From the NCBI RefSeq assembly GCF_900113005.1, contig NZ_FONW01000001.1, positions 62,001 to 126,000 of the forward strand: a DNA stretch of 64,000 nt. The letters run 5' to 3'. The position numbers and the translations under genes were made by a program. Below are positions 7,708-16,628 of the stretch, one piece after another; position 1 is the first letter of the stretch, and the number at the start of each line of letters is the position of its first letter. A model generated the notes under the pieces. The model had not been told where the DNA came from. It was given only the letters and a program-made list of their open reading frames with translations, and ran no database searches. The stretch is from Sunxiuqinia elliptica (lineage in GTDB: Bacteria; Bacteroidota; Bacteroidia; Bacteroidales; Prolixibacteraceae).

Positions 7708-8520
7708 TTAAAGCTTTTGTGAAAATATGCGGTAATCTTCGGGAAAGTACTGCGCAATCGTGCGTCTATCACCATGAAACAAGCCATAAACAGCTGAGCC
7801 ACTTCCCGACATTAAAGCATAAGCTGCACCCAGCTTATATAATTTTTCCTTTATTGCCTTTACCTCCGGATGTTGCTCAAACACATACCGCTCAAATTGA
7901 TTTTGCAAGTTGCCCTTCCATTTAAGGACCGGAAAGCGCACAATTGCCTTCAACGAAATGCGGCTTTTCCCCGGGCACATATGTCGATAAGCTTCGGGAG
8001 TAGAAACATGTACAGGCGGCTTTACTACAACCAAATGATAACCTGAAAGATTCAATTCTACGGGCTCCATTAGCTCACCGCGACCGGTTGCAAACACCGG
8101 TTTCGGATCAATAAAAAATGGACAATCGCTTCCAAGCTTTAAGGCATAAGCTAGTAGCTGCTCCCGCGTCAAGCTGAGCTCAAACAGGTCATTCAGCATT
8201 AAAAGCATGTAGGAAGCATCAGCCGAGCCACCGCCCAGGCCAGCTCCAACCGGAATGTTTTTGTGTAAATGAATATGAACAGGAGGTAATTGATAGTCGG
8301 CTTGCAATAAGCGATAAGCTTTTGCCACCAAATTATTTACAGGATCTTCCTTCAAATCAATACCTGTAATATCGATTTGAAAGGTATCTGCTTTCACTAC
8401 TTCCAATGCATCTTGCACCGGAACTGGATAAAAAATCGTTTCAATATTGTGGAAGCCGTCTTCGCGCTTCTCGGTAACCTGCAAGCCCAGGTTTATCTTA
8501 GCAATTGGGTATGTTATCAT
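7708..8520 (-). CDS. ispE: 4-diphosphocytidyl-2-C-methyl-D-erythritol kinase
   Basis: IspE phosphorylates CDP-methylerythritol in the MEP route to isoprenoids. It is a GHMP kinase with an N-terminal PIAKINLGLQV and the ATP-binding PVGAGLGGGSADASYMLL, followed by LGSDCPFF and a C-terminal LMSGSGSAVYGLF. I place the start at 8520 (MITYPIAKINLG, 270 residues), because the 14 residues added by an in-frame ATG at 8562 are not conserved family sequence. The gene lies about 50 bp after gcvP on the same strand. Confidence 0.95.
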   Translation of the reverse strand: MITYPIAKINLGLQVTEKREDGFHNIETIFYPVPVQDALEVVKADTFQIDITGIDLKEDPVNNLVAKAYRLLQADYQLPPVHIHLHKNIPVGAGLGGGSADASYMLLMLNDLFELSLTREQLLAYALKLGSDCPFFIDPKPVFATGRGELMEPVELNLSGYHLVVVKPPVHVSTPEAYRHMCPGKSRISLKAIVRFPVLKWKGNLQNQFERYVFEQHPEVKAIKEKLYKLGAAYALMSGSGSAVYGLFHGDRRTIAQYFPEDYRIFSQKL

Positions 8521-8572
8521 AGAAAAAGAATGACTGCTGTAAAGATACGAAACAGCAGTCATTCTATAACCA

Positions 8573-11443
8573 TTATTCTTGATAAGCTTCTATTGGATCG
8601 CAAGTACAAATCAAATTACGATCACCGTAAGCATCGTCCACCCTTCCTACCGGGGGCCAATATTTATTTTCGAGCAAATAAGGCAATGGGAAAGCAGCCT
8701 GTTGGCGGCTATAACCATGCTCCCACTGATCTGCAGTTACCACCTTCGCAGTATGAGGCGAATTCTTAAGCGGGTTGTCTTCTCTATCCGACTCTCCTTT
8801 AATAATTGCCTGAACCTCTCCGTAAATTGATTGCAAGGCCGCAATAAAACGGTCGAGTTCTTCTTTCGACTCACTTTCGGTTGGTTCAATCATCAATGTT
8901 CCATGAACCGGGAATGACAAAGTAGGAGCATGGAATCCGTAGTCCATCAAACGTTTTGCAATATCCGATTCTGTCACTCCCGAATCAGCTTTCAGATGGC
9001 GACATTCCAGAATCATCTCGTGCGCTACACGTCCATTTTCCCCAACATAAAGAATACCGTAAGTATCTTTCACCTGGCTAGCGATGTAGTTTGCGTTTAA
9101 AATTGCAACTTCAGTTGCTTTCTTCAAACCATCGGCACCAAGCATTTTGATGTAGCCATAAGTAATTGGCAACACCGAAGCACTACCCCATGGTGCTGCA
9201 GAAACCGCTGTGATTCCAACATGACCATTATTCATCACTGGGTGAGAAGGCAAAAATTCAACCAAGTGTTTAGCCACTCCAATTGGACCAACTCCTGGGC
9301 CACCACCACCGTGAGGAATAGCAAAAGTCTTATGCAAATTCAAGTGACACACATCTGCTCCAATATATCCTGGGTTCGTTAAACCAACCTGAGCATTCAT
9401 GTTTGCACCGTCCAAGTACACCTGTCCGCCATTCTCATGGATAATTTCACACATCTCAACAATCGACGCTTCAAAAACACCATGAGTAGAAGGATACGTA
9501 ACCATAAAGGCTGATAAAGTATCTTTGTATTCTTCAGCTTTTTGTCTTAATGCTTCAACATCAACGTTTCCTTTGTCATCACAAGGCACCACGACCACTT
9601 TCATTCCGGCCATAACTGCACTCGCCGGGTTTGTTCCATGCGCTGATGCGGGAATCAAAACCACATTCCGCTGATCATCTCCCCGGCTTAAATGATATTC
9701 CCGGATAACCATCAGCCCAGTATACTCCCCGGCAGCGCCTGAATTTGGCTGCAAACTCATATCTGCAAACCCCGTAATCTCAGCCAAATCACGTCTAAGT
9801 TCTTCCATCATTTCATGGTAACCACGTGCTTGGTTTTTCGGGATGAATGGGTGCAGACTGGCAAACTCAAACCAGCTCAATGGCAACATTTCTGTTGCTG
9901 CATTCAATTTCATGGTACAGGATCCCAGTGGAATCATGGAATGAGTCAATGAAATATCGCGATGCTCTAGCTTTTTGATGTAGCGCAGCATTTCCGTTTC
10001 GGAGCGGTACTTATTAAATACCTCTTGTTTCATAAACGAAGATGTACGGCCAAAACGCTCATCAATAGCTGGTTCTTCCGGATAGGCTGTTATGGTTGGA
10101 TAGGATTTTTTATTGGCTGCTTTTGCAAATACCTCAATAATCCAGTTAATATCTTCCAAGTTGGTGGTTTCATCAATACTCAAGCCAACGTTTCCATTTT
10201 CGAAATAACGGAAGTTCATTTCCAACTCAAGCGAAAGCCACTCAATATCTTCACGTTTCACATGTTTTGGCAAAGCAAAACGAATGGTATCGAAATAATT
10301 CTCATTCAGCTGACGATATCCCAATGCTGTAACTTCTTTATCTAACAGCACTGCAATCTGGTGAACACGAGAAGCAATTCCTTTGATCCCTTCAGGACCA
10401 TGATAAACACCATAAAAACCAGCCATGGTAGCTAACAAAGCCTGCGCAGTACAAATGTTTGATGTTGCCCGCTCACGTTTAATATGCTGTTCCCGTGTTT
10501 GCAAAGCCATGCGTAAGGCCAGGTTCCCCTGGGCATCTTTTGAAACGCCAATAATACGTCCGGGCATCGTCCGCTTGTAATCATTGCGTGTGGCAAAAAA
10601 AGCGGCGTGAGGACCACCATACCCCATAGGAATACCAAACCGTTGTGAGCTTCCAAATACAACATCGGCTCCCCATTCTCCTGGAGGAGTGAGCAAGGCT
10701 AAACTCAACAAATCAGCAGCAACAGCCAACTTCGCATCTACCGCATGGGCTTTTTCTGCTAAATCGGCATACGATAAGATCTCACCGTTCGAATTTGGAT
10801 ATTGTACGATAGCTCCAATTACCTGTTCTTCAAAAACAAAATCAGCAGCACTGCCAATTCTCAATTCAATATTTAGTGGATTTGCACGGGTTTGTAAGAC
10901 ATCAAGCGTTTGTGGCCAAATATGTTCGTCAACCAAAACCACATTTGCGCCTGCTTTTGCTTTGGGGCGTGTGCGCGAGTTAAACATCAACACCATAGCC
11001 TCTGCTGCTGCAGTTGCTTCATCCAGCAACGACGCATTTGCCAGCTCCATTCCTGTCAACTCGCAAACCATTGTTTGAAAATTCAATAGTGCTTCCAAAC
11101 GTCCTTGCGAAATCTCAGCCTGGTAAGGAGTATACGAAGTATACCACACCGGATTTTCCAGTACATTACGTAAAATTACAGCAGGAGTAATGGTATCATA
11201 ATACCCCATCCCGATGTAGGTATTGTATACCTTATTCATTTTTGCCAGATCATGAATCCGGCGATAATACTTGCGTTCAGTCAAACCATCAGCCAACTGC
11301 AATGGCTTGGGTAAACGAATATTGGCAGGAACTGCTTGTTCCATCAGCTCTTCGAGCGAACCAACACCAATGGCCTCCAACATGCTTTGAATATCTTCAT
11401 CGCGTGGACCAATATGGCGGGTTACAAATTTATCACTTCCCAT
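8573..11443 (-). CDS. gcvP: Glycine dehydrogenase (glycine cleavage P protein), single chain
   Basis: A PLP-dependent decarboxylase of the glycine cleavage system. It decarboxylates glycine and passes the aminomethyl group to lipoylated GcvH. At 956 residues it is the fused form containing both halves. It opens with FVTRHIGPRDEDIQ. The catalytic half has HLNLHKTFAIPHGGGGPG with the PLP lysine near residue 705, and SAAPWGSASVLPI. GcvH and GcvT are not adjacent, as is common in Bacteroidota. Confidence 0.97.
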   Translation of the reverse strand: MGSDKFVTRHIGPRDEDIQSMLEAIGVGSLEELMEQAVPANIRLPKPLQLADGLTERKYYRRIHDLAKMNKVYNTYIGMGYYDTITPAVILRNVLENPVWYTSYTPYQAEISQGRLEALLNFQTMVCELTGMELANASLLDEATAAAEAMVLMFNSRTRPKAKAGANVVLVDEHIWPQTLDVLQTRANPLNIELRIGSAADFVFEEQVIGAIVQYPNSNGEILSYADLAEKAHAVDAKLAVAADLLSLALLTPPGEWGADVVFGSSQRFGIPMGYGGPHAAFFATRNDYKRTMPGRIIGVSKDAQGNLALRMALQTREQHIKRERATSNICTAQALLATMAGFYGVYHGPEGIKGIASRVHQIAVLLDKEVTALGYRQLNENYFDTIRFALPKHVKREDIEWLSLELEMNFRYFENGNVGLSIDETTNLEDINWIIEVFAKAANKKSYPTITAYPEEPAIDERFGRTSSFMKQEVFNKYRSETEMLRYIKKLEHRDISLTHSMIPLGSCTMKLNAATEMLPLSWFEFASLHPFIPKNQARGYHEMMEELRRDLAEITGFADMSLQPNSGAAGEYTGLMVIREYHLSRGDDQRNVVLIPASAHGTNPASAVMAGMKVVVVPCDDKGNVDVEALRQKAEEYKDTLSAFMVTYPSTHGVFEASIVEMCEIIHENGGQVYLDGANMNAQVGLTNPGYIGADVCHLNLHKTFAIPHGGGGPGVGPIGVAKHLVEFLPSHPVMNNGHVGITAVSAAPWGSASVLPITYGYIKMLGADGLKKATEVAILNANYIASQVKDTYGILYVGENGRVAHEMILECRHLKADSGVTESDIAKRLMDYGFHAPTLSFPVHGTLMIEPTESESKEELDRFIAALQSIYGEVQAIIKGESDREDNPLKNSPHTAKVVTADQWEHGYSRQQAAFPLPYLLENKYWPPVGRVDDAYGDRNLICTCDPIEAYQE

Positions 11444-11529
11444 GCTTATATTTTTATATCAGAAATTAGCGTCAATATTAAATTGAAGATGCGGATAAAA
11501 AAATGATTTTTATCCCATTGTCCAGATCA

Positions 11530-12171
11530 TCAGTCCATCAAAAAAGGGTTGCTTCTCTTTTCGAAACCGATACTGGTTTCAGGTCCATGCCCACTGTAAA
11601 CAACCGTTTCTTCCGGAAGAACAAACAATTTGCTTTTAATATTAAAAACGAGTTGTTCAAAGTTTCCCTTAGGAAGATCGGTTCGTCCAATACTTCCGTA
11701 GAAGAGCACGTCTCCAGCCAACATAAACTGTTGTTTTTCGTGATAGAACACAAGATGCCCGGGGGCATGTCCCGGAACATGGATAACCTCCAATACTGAG
11801 TTTCCGAATGCAATTTGGTCTCCTTCGTTTAACGGATGGTCAGCCGCATCAACAGGCTCTACTGGAACTCCAAACCGATCGCCATGCTCTACAATCCGCT
11901 CAACCAAAAAAGCATCTTCCGGATGTGCATAAAACGGAATTTTATACTTCGTGCGACAATGCGTAATTCCCAGAATATGGTCAAAATGGCAATGCGTATT
12001 AACCAACTTCACAGGAGTCAACTGCTTGTCACTGATAAAATCATCCAACTCCTTCTTCTCATAATCGAAAAAGCAGCCAGCATCAACAATAATGCATTCT
12101 CCGGTTTCATCGTAAAGTACATAGGTATTTTCCTGAACCGGGTTAAACGTGAACTTTTTTATTTGAATCAT
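11530..12171 (-). CDS. MBL-fold metallo-hydrolase (glyoxalase II-like)
   Basis: A 213-residue metallo-beta-lactamase-fold hydrolase. The first metal motif is THCHFDHILG (His60, His62, Asp64, His65). Later ligands appear in VPGHAPGHL, the AGDVLFYGSIGRTDLP loop and SGHGPETSIG. This is the compact YcbL-like form of the glyoxalase II family, which hydrolyses thioesters such as S-lactoylglutathione or analogues. The true substrate is unknown. It is 6 bp downstream of pcm, so the two are co-transcribed. Confidence 0.9.
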   Translation of the reverse strand: MIQIKKFTFNPVQENTYVLYDETGECIIVDAGCFFDYEKKELDDFISDKQLTPVKLVNTHCHFDHILGITHCRTKYKIPFYAHPEDAFLVERIVEHGDRFGVPVEPVDAADHPLNEGDQIAFGNSVLEVIHVPGHAPGHLVFYHEKQQFMLAGDVLFYGSIGRTDLPKGNFEQLVFNIKSKLFVLPEETVVYSGHGPETSIGFEKRSNPFLMD

Positions 12172-12177
12172 TCGATT

Positions 12178-12834
12178 TTAATTTACTGTTCCTTTTAGCA
12201 TTGGAACAAACACAAAGGTTCCATGCTTTTCTTTTTCATATTCTTCTTCTGAAATACGGGTTACTTTGTACATGACCTGTTTTTCAGTCGGGCCAATTGG
12301 AGCAACCAACACTCCTCCCACTCTAAGCTGAGTCAACAAATCCTGAGGAATAACAGGAGCTCCTGCAGTTATGATTATTTTATCAAAAGGACCGTAAGTA
12401 GGTAAGCCCTTGTAACCATCTCCAAAGAAAAACTTAGGGTGATAACCCAAATCAGGTAAGAGTTGCTGCACTTTCATATACAGTTCCCGCTGTCGTTCAA
12501 TCGTATACACCTGGGCTCCCATCTCGACCAAGACTGCAGCTTGATATCCACTGCCTGTTCCTACCTCCAACACCTTATCGCTTGGCTGAACATCCAATAA
12601 CTGAGATTGAAAAGCAACGGTAAAAGGTTGAGATATGGTTTGTCCGGCTCCAATTGGGAAAGCCTGATCTTTATACGCAAACTGGATAAAACTACTATCC
12701 ATAAACAAATGGCGAGGGACTTTTTGTATCGCATTCAGGACCCGTTCGTCTCTGACTCCCTTAATGCGAATAGCCTCTACCAACCGTTTGCGCATCCCCT
12801 GATGTCTCAAACTATCGCGCGTATCCATCATCAT
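12178..12834 (-). CDS. pcm: Protein-L-isoaspartate O-methyltransferase
   Basis: PCMT repairs aged proteins by methylating L-isoaspartyl residues. The 218-residue protein has the expected length. It shows VRDERVLNAIQKVPRHLFM, FPIGAGQTISQPF and the SAM-binding loop LEVGTGSGYQAAVL. Also visible are VYTIERQREL and FDKIIITAGAP, all signature segments of the family. The start gives three Met codons in a row; any of them could be used. Confidence 0.95.
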   Translation of the reverse strand: MMMDTRDSLRHQGMRKRLVEAIRIKGVRDERVLNAIQKVPRHLFMDSSFIQFAYKDQAFPIGAGQTISQPFTVAFQSQLLDVQPSDKVLEVGTGSGYQAAVLVEMGAQVYTIERQRELYMKVQQLLPDLGYHPKFFFGDGYKGLPTYGPFDKIIITAGAPVIPQDLLTQLRVGGVLVAPIGPTEKQVMYKVTRISEEEYEKEKHGTFVFVPMLKGTVN

Positions 12835-12968
12835 TCAAATTTTAGGTAAAAATACGTCAAATGATTCTTTAAAGCGGCCTCCAATGGGCAACATTATCAA
12901 CAAAAGTCGTTGAAAAGTTCCCCGAAGGCGACTCCTTTAAAATAGCTTTTTATTTCTAATTTGCGGCT

Positions 12969-13802
12969 ATGATCAGAATAGGAATTCTTCTGGGCAATAC
13001 ATCTGCTAATGAGTCAATTAAATTGATTCAGCAATTCAATGATTTTAAGATTACGGGGATTGCACGCGATATTGATAAGCAAGATGCTCAAAAACAACAA
13101 TACTCAGCAGAAGAATTAGTGCGTAACTCAGACGCCACCTATATCAGCCTTCAAGCTCCTTCTTTCGACCTGATTCGAATGGGAATAAAAAAAAGCAATC
13201 ACCTATTTCTACATACTTCTCCCGTTCTCACTCCCGAAGAAATTCGTCAGTTAATCAGCCTCGAAGCAGAAGCAGGATCCACGGTATTACTGTTCAACCC
13301 ACTAAGTTACCTTCCTGAGCAACTGCGGATAATGCCCATGCAGCAAGTGCCAAAGTGGATTAATATTCGTCTGCCAATAAATTTCGAGCATCTTAACCAT
13401 CAGCTACTAGACTTACTACTTTTCATTTGCTCCGTCGAAAAAAGTGAAATCCGAAAGGTTGATGCGTTTGCCCTTCAAAGCCAGCAAACTCCCAACTTGA
13501 TCACGACCCACATTTCTTTTAAGTCCGGCAGTGTTGCTCAGCTCGAGCTAAGCGATAGCTCATGTTCTTCTCAACATGTTATTGAAATTCTTTGTCAAAA
13601 TGAGAAACCGATCTCTCTACCTGTAAATCAAAATAAAGAAGCACTTGCTCTAACCGAAAAAAGTGCTCTAAAACAATTCATTCTCGCCATTCGAAAAAAA
13701 CAAACGACCATTGTGTCGCTCAGTGATTTAACCCAAGCCCTTCAAATCCTGCACGAAATCATGGATAAATTAAAGTACTCAGGCTGCTCACTACTAAAGT
13801 AA
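12969..13802 (+). CDS. Hypothetical Rossmann-like protein (degenerate oxidoreductase-like)
   Basis: A 277-residue protein I do not recognise with certainty. The N terminus (MIRIGILLGNTSANESIKLI) and a repeated alpha/beta pattern through about residue 110 resemble the nucleotide-binding half of Gfo/Idh/MocA oxidoreductases. The glycine-rich loop is weak (GILLGNTSAN), and the usual EKP-type catalytic motif is absent (HTSPVLTPEEIR lies there instead). The C-terminal half is Gln/Ser-rich. Its stop is 86 bp before the sugar-phosphate transferase gene on the same strand, which suggests a polysaccharide-linked role. Confidence 0.6.
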   Translation: MIRIGILLGNTSANESIKLIQQFNDFKITGIARDIDKQDAQKQQYSAEELVRNSDATYISLQAPSFDLIRMGIKKSNHLFLHTSPVLTPEEIRQLISLEAEAGSTVLLFNPLSYLPEQLRIMPMQQVPKWINIRLPINFEHLNHQLLDLLLFICSVEKSEIRKVDAFALQSQQTPNLITTHISFKSGSVAQLELSDSSCSSQHVIEILCQNEKPISLPVNQNKEALALTEKSALKQFILAIRKKQTTIVSLSDLTQALQILHEIMDKLKYSGCSLLK

Positions 13803-13808
13803 AAAGGC

Positions 13809-13816
13809 TACATTTG
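13809..13816 (+). promoter_or_regulatory. Possible -7 box before the sugar-phosphate transferase
   Basis: TACATTTG matches TAnnTTTG and lies about 73 bp upstream of the next ATG. No -33 element is evident at the right spacing, so this is weak. Confidence 0.3.
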
Positions 13817-13888
13817 TCGCAATATTTAAGATTTTTAGTCGTTTATAGGCTACCGAACACCACTGATTGACCAAAAGATTCAGCCTCT

Positions 13889-15304
13889 ATGAATAAAAGA
13901 GTACAAGTTGCTAAGTACTTGTTTTTTGACTTGCTTGCAGCTGCAGCAAGCTGGGTCTTATTTTATTCTTACCGAAAACTGTATATTGAACCACAGCACT
14001 TTGGGACTGAAGTTCCGTTGGAATTTACTTCTCGCTTCTTTTTAGGCTTGATTTTTATCCCGGCTTTTTGGTTATTATTCTATTACATTACCGGTTACTA
14101 CAGTAACATTTATCGGAAATCCCGGTTGCTCGAATTGGGACAAACGTTCCTTACGTCATTAATTGGTGTCATCATCATTTTTTTCACCTTAATTCTTGAT
14201 GATGTTATTGGATCGTATAAAAACTATTACAGTCTCTTCTTCACCTTATTTGGTCTGCATTTTAGCCTGACTTACCTATTCCGATTCATTCAGACCAATC
14301 GAATTGTACGCCGCATTCACCGGCGCGAGTTCGGGTTCAACACCTTGCTTATTGGAGGAGATGAAAAAGCCCTGCAAATTTACCAGGAACTCAATACCCA
14401 AATTCGTCCGGCAGGCTATCGTTTTATTGGCTTTTTAAGTTTAGAAGAACGTTCTTCCTATCCCTTAGAGCAACACCTCCCACGTTTAGGAAGTACGAAA
14501 GACCTGTCAGAGGTCATCAAAAAGAATGACTTTGAAGAAGTTATAATTGCCATCGAATCAACACAACACGAACTTCTATCTTCAATTTTAACGCCCTTAC
14601 AAAATCGTACCTTAACCATTTGGGGCATCCCCGATCTATTTGATCTATTGTCTGGCAACACCAAAACCAGTGTCATCTACAGCAGTCCGCTATTTAAAAT
14701 CTCTAATGGCATCATGCCCGCCTGGCAAGCCAACCTCAAAAGACTATTTGACGTTAGCTTTTCAATTATCGCCATAATTCTGTTTTTACCCGTTTACCTC
14801 ATTGTTTCAATTTGGATTAAGCTGGAAAGTAAGGGACCAATTCTTTACAAACAAGAGCGCATTGGCAAGTTTGGCAAGCCATTTACCATTTACAAATTTC
14901 GAACAATGGTGGATGACGCCGAAACCAACGGGCCAGAACTCTCGAGCCATAACGACAAACGAATAACCCGACTTGGACAATTTCTACGTCGTACGCATCT
15001 GGATGAAATACCGCAATTTTACAATGTAATTATCGGAGAGATGTCCTTGGTAGGACCTCGACCTGAACGCCAATACTTCATCGACCAAATCGTAAAAGAA
15101 GCCCCTCACTATACCCATTTGCATAAAATAAGACCCGGAATTACCTCATGGGGACAAGTCAAATACGGTTATGCATCCGACCTTGAAGAAATGCTTCAAC
15201 GCCTTCCATACGATTTGGTTTACCTCCGAAATATTTCTCTTTACATCGATTTTAAAATACTTATTTACACGATTATTGCCTGCTTTAAAGGAGATGGGAA
15301 ATAA
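13889..15304 (+). CDS. Undecaprenyl-phosphate sugar phosphotransferase (orphan copy)
   Basis: A 471-residue polyprenyl glycosylphosphotransferase of the WcaJ/WbaP type, which starts lipid-linked repeat-unit synthesis. Four or five N-terminal membrane helices (about 10-135) precede a CoA-binding-like central domain (FNTLLIGGDEKALQIY, about 152-167). Another helix (about 288-310) leads into the catalytic domain. Catalytic-domain motifs are GPILYKQERIGKFGKPF, YKFRTM, TRLGQFLRRTHLDEIPQF and SLVGPRPERQYF. It lies outside the two large polysaccharide operons, which carry their own transferase at 22451-23866. Confidence 0.9.
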   Translation: MNKRVQVAKYLFFDLLAAAASWVLFYSYRKLYIEPQHFGTEVPLEFTSRFFLGLIFIPAFWLLFYYITGYYSNIYRKSRLLELGQTFLTSLIGVIIIFFTLILDDVIGSYKNYYSLFFTLFGLHFSLTYLFRFIQTNRIVRRIHRREFGFNTLLIGGDEKALQIYQELNTQIRPAGYRFIGFLSLEERSSYPLEQHLPRLGSTKDLSEVIKKNDFEEVIIAIESTQHELLSSILTPLQNRTLTIWGIPDLFDLLSGNTKTSVIYSSPLFKISNGIMPAWQANLKRLFDVSFSIIAIILFLPVYLIVSIWIKLESKGPILYKQERIGKFGKPFTIYKFRTMVDDAETNGPELSSHNDKRITRLGQFLRRTHLDEIPQFYNVIIGEMSLVGPRPERQYFIDQIVKEAPHYTHLHKIRPGITSWGQVKYGYASDLEEMLQRLPYDLVYLRNISLYIDFKILIYTIIACFKGDGK

Positions 15305-15319
15305 TAAGATCCTTGACCG

Positions 15320-15898
15320 CTAATTATCTCCGATGGGGTTCTGCAATGGATACTTTCCCAACAACCGGTAGACTGATCCAGAGGAAGTTAACTCACTTTC
15401 ATAAAATCGAATTTCGCTGACGTCAACTGCTCTTTCAGGAAGCTCTGCCCAATTGGCTAGCTCTTTTTGAAAAGCTTGGAGATCTTTTAGCTTCTTCATT
15501 CGCCCTAAAGTTAAGTGAGGCGTATATTTCTCGGAAGTTGTCACGCCTAATACCTTCAAGCGTACCTTCAATTCTTGACTTAACAGCGTCAGTAAATCAG
15601 CATTGTCCACTTGCTGAAAAATTACAGAAGGACTTCCTTTATGCGAAAAGAACCCGAAGCCTTTCAGCTTAAACGAAAACGCCTGCTTATCAAGCACAAA
15701 ATCCGCCAACAGGCTTTTAACCGCCTCTATCTTTTCATCTGAAATTGATCCTAAAAAACGCAGGGTTACATGAAACAGGCCTGGAGCAACCCAACGAATT
15801 CGCTCATTACGCAAGGCCTCATCCAACTGCCTCAAAGCTTCTTTCAATGCCGAATAGGGCTTAATCCTTACCGCTATAAATACCCTTTTTACAGTCAT
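15320..15898 (-). CDS. thpR: RNA 2',3'-cyclic phosphodiesterase
   Basis: A 192-residue 2H phosphoesterase. The two HxT motifs are plain: FHVTLRFLG (His43, Thr45) and PHLTLGRM (His128, Thr130). The family opens RNA 2',3'-cyclic phosphates and was first described as a 2'-5' RNA ligase. The N terminus VFIAVRIKP is typical. It is encoded 15 bp from the convergent phosphotransferase gene, and about 25 bp downstream of the DUF4294 gene on its own strand. Confidence 0.92.
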   Translation of the reverse strand: MTVKRVFIAVRIKPYSALKEALRQLDEALRNERIRWVAPGLFHVTLRFLGSISDEKIEAVKSLLADFVLDKQAFSFKLKGFGFFSHKGSPSVIFQQVDNADLLTLLSQELKVRLKVLGVTTSEKYTPHLTLGRMKKLKDLQAFQKELANWAELPERAVDVSEIRFYESELTSSGSVYRLLGKYPLQNPIGDN

Positions 15899-15922
15899 AA
15901 CAACCTGCCTTTAGCTACGATT

Positions 15923-16513
15923 TTAGATGACGCCGGCATCAATCCGACTGATAATCTGTTCAATTAAAATATCTTCGATAACCGGATCATACTGATCCTT
16001 CAAATCATTTCCAAAGATACGAGCTACCCCCTGCCAGAAAAAAGCGACAAGACCTCCCTTTAAATCTTTAATCAATTCATAAGAAGTATGCCCCGTTTCC
16101 CGATCGATAAGTTTAATTAAAATACGCCCTTCCGATATCGATAACTTCTTTAACTCGTCACCATATTCTGCAAACAACTCTTTTTCAACTTGCTTAACGT
16201 ATTTCTTTCGCTCTTTATCACTCGCCGCTCCCAAATAGGAAGACTCATACTTTTCAATGAGTTCAGCAGCTTTTTGTGCATACGGATAGACTTTCTTCAC
16301 CTTCCGCTCCAGACGATAATAGCGTCGCTCATATCGCGGACTTTTAAAAACCAAGCGAGGAAAAACAGCCACCTCCTCTATTTCGCGATGAGGCAGAGTA
16401 TCTCCATCCGCTTCAATTCCTTCCAAATAATTAAGCGTGTCCTGCTGCTGAGCATATCCTCCCCAGTAAAAAGCAAGCAGGCATAATACCAAACAAAAAG
16501 CTATTCGCATCAT
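15923..16513 (-). CDS. DUF4294 family exported protein
   Basis: A 196-residue protein with an N-terminal signal peptide (IAFCLVLCLLAFYWGGYA, cut near residue 21). The body is charged: EVAVFPRLVFKSPRYERRYYRLERKVKKVYPYA, then KRYVKQ-type helices and an ISEGRILIKLIDRETG segment. This matches the Bacteroidota-restricted DUF4294 family as I recall it, whose function is unknown. Many members end close to a TQYD/DPVIEDILIEQII-like helix, as here. It is divergent from the arginine-deiminase-like gene and likely co-transcribed with thpR. Confidence 0.8.
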   Translation of the reverse strand: MMRIAFCLVLCLLAFYWGGYAQQQDTLNYLEGIEADGDTLPHREIEEVAVFPRLVFKSPRYERRYYRLERKVKKVYPYAQKAAELIEKYESSYLGAASDKERKKYVKQVEKELFAEYGDELKKLSISEGRILIKLIDRETGHTSYELIKDLKGGLVAFFWQGVARIFGNDLKDQYDPVIEDILIEQIISRIDAGVI

Positions 16514-16594
16514 TCAAGCTACGAAGATAAACACATGTTATTTAACCTGAAATGAATCCAACAAGTTTCAGATAATGTTCCGGCTTAGAGTTTG

Positions 16595-16602
16595 TATATT
16601 TG
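16595..16602 (+). promoter_or_regulatory. Candidate -7 box for the arginine-deiminase-like gene
   Basis: TATATTTG fits TAnnTTTG and lies 27 bp upstream of the ATG. A clear -33 TTTG is missing. Confidence 0.45.
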
Positions 16603-16628
16603 TCCAAACTTTAGAAAAGGGTTAACAT

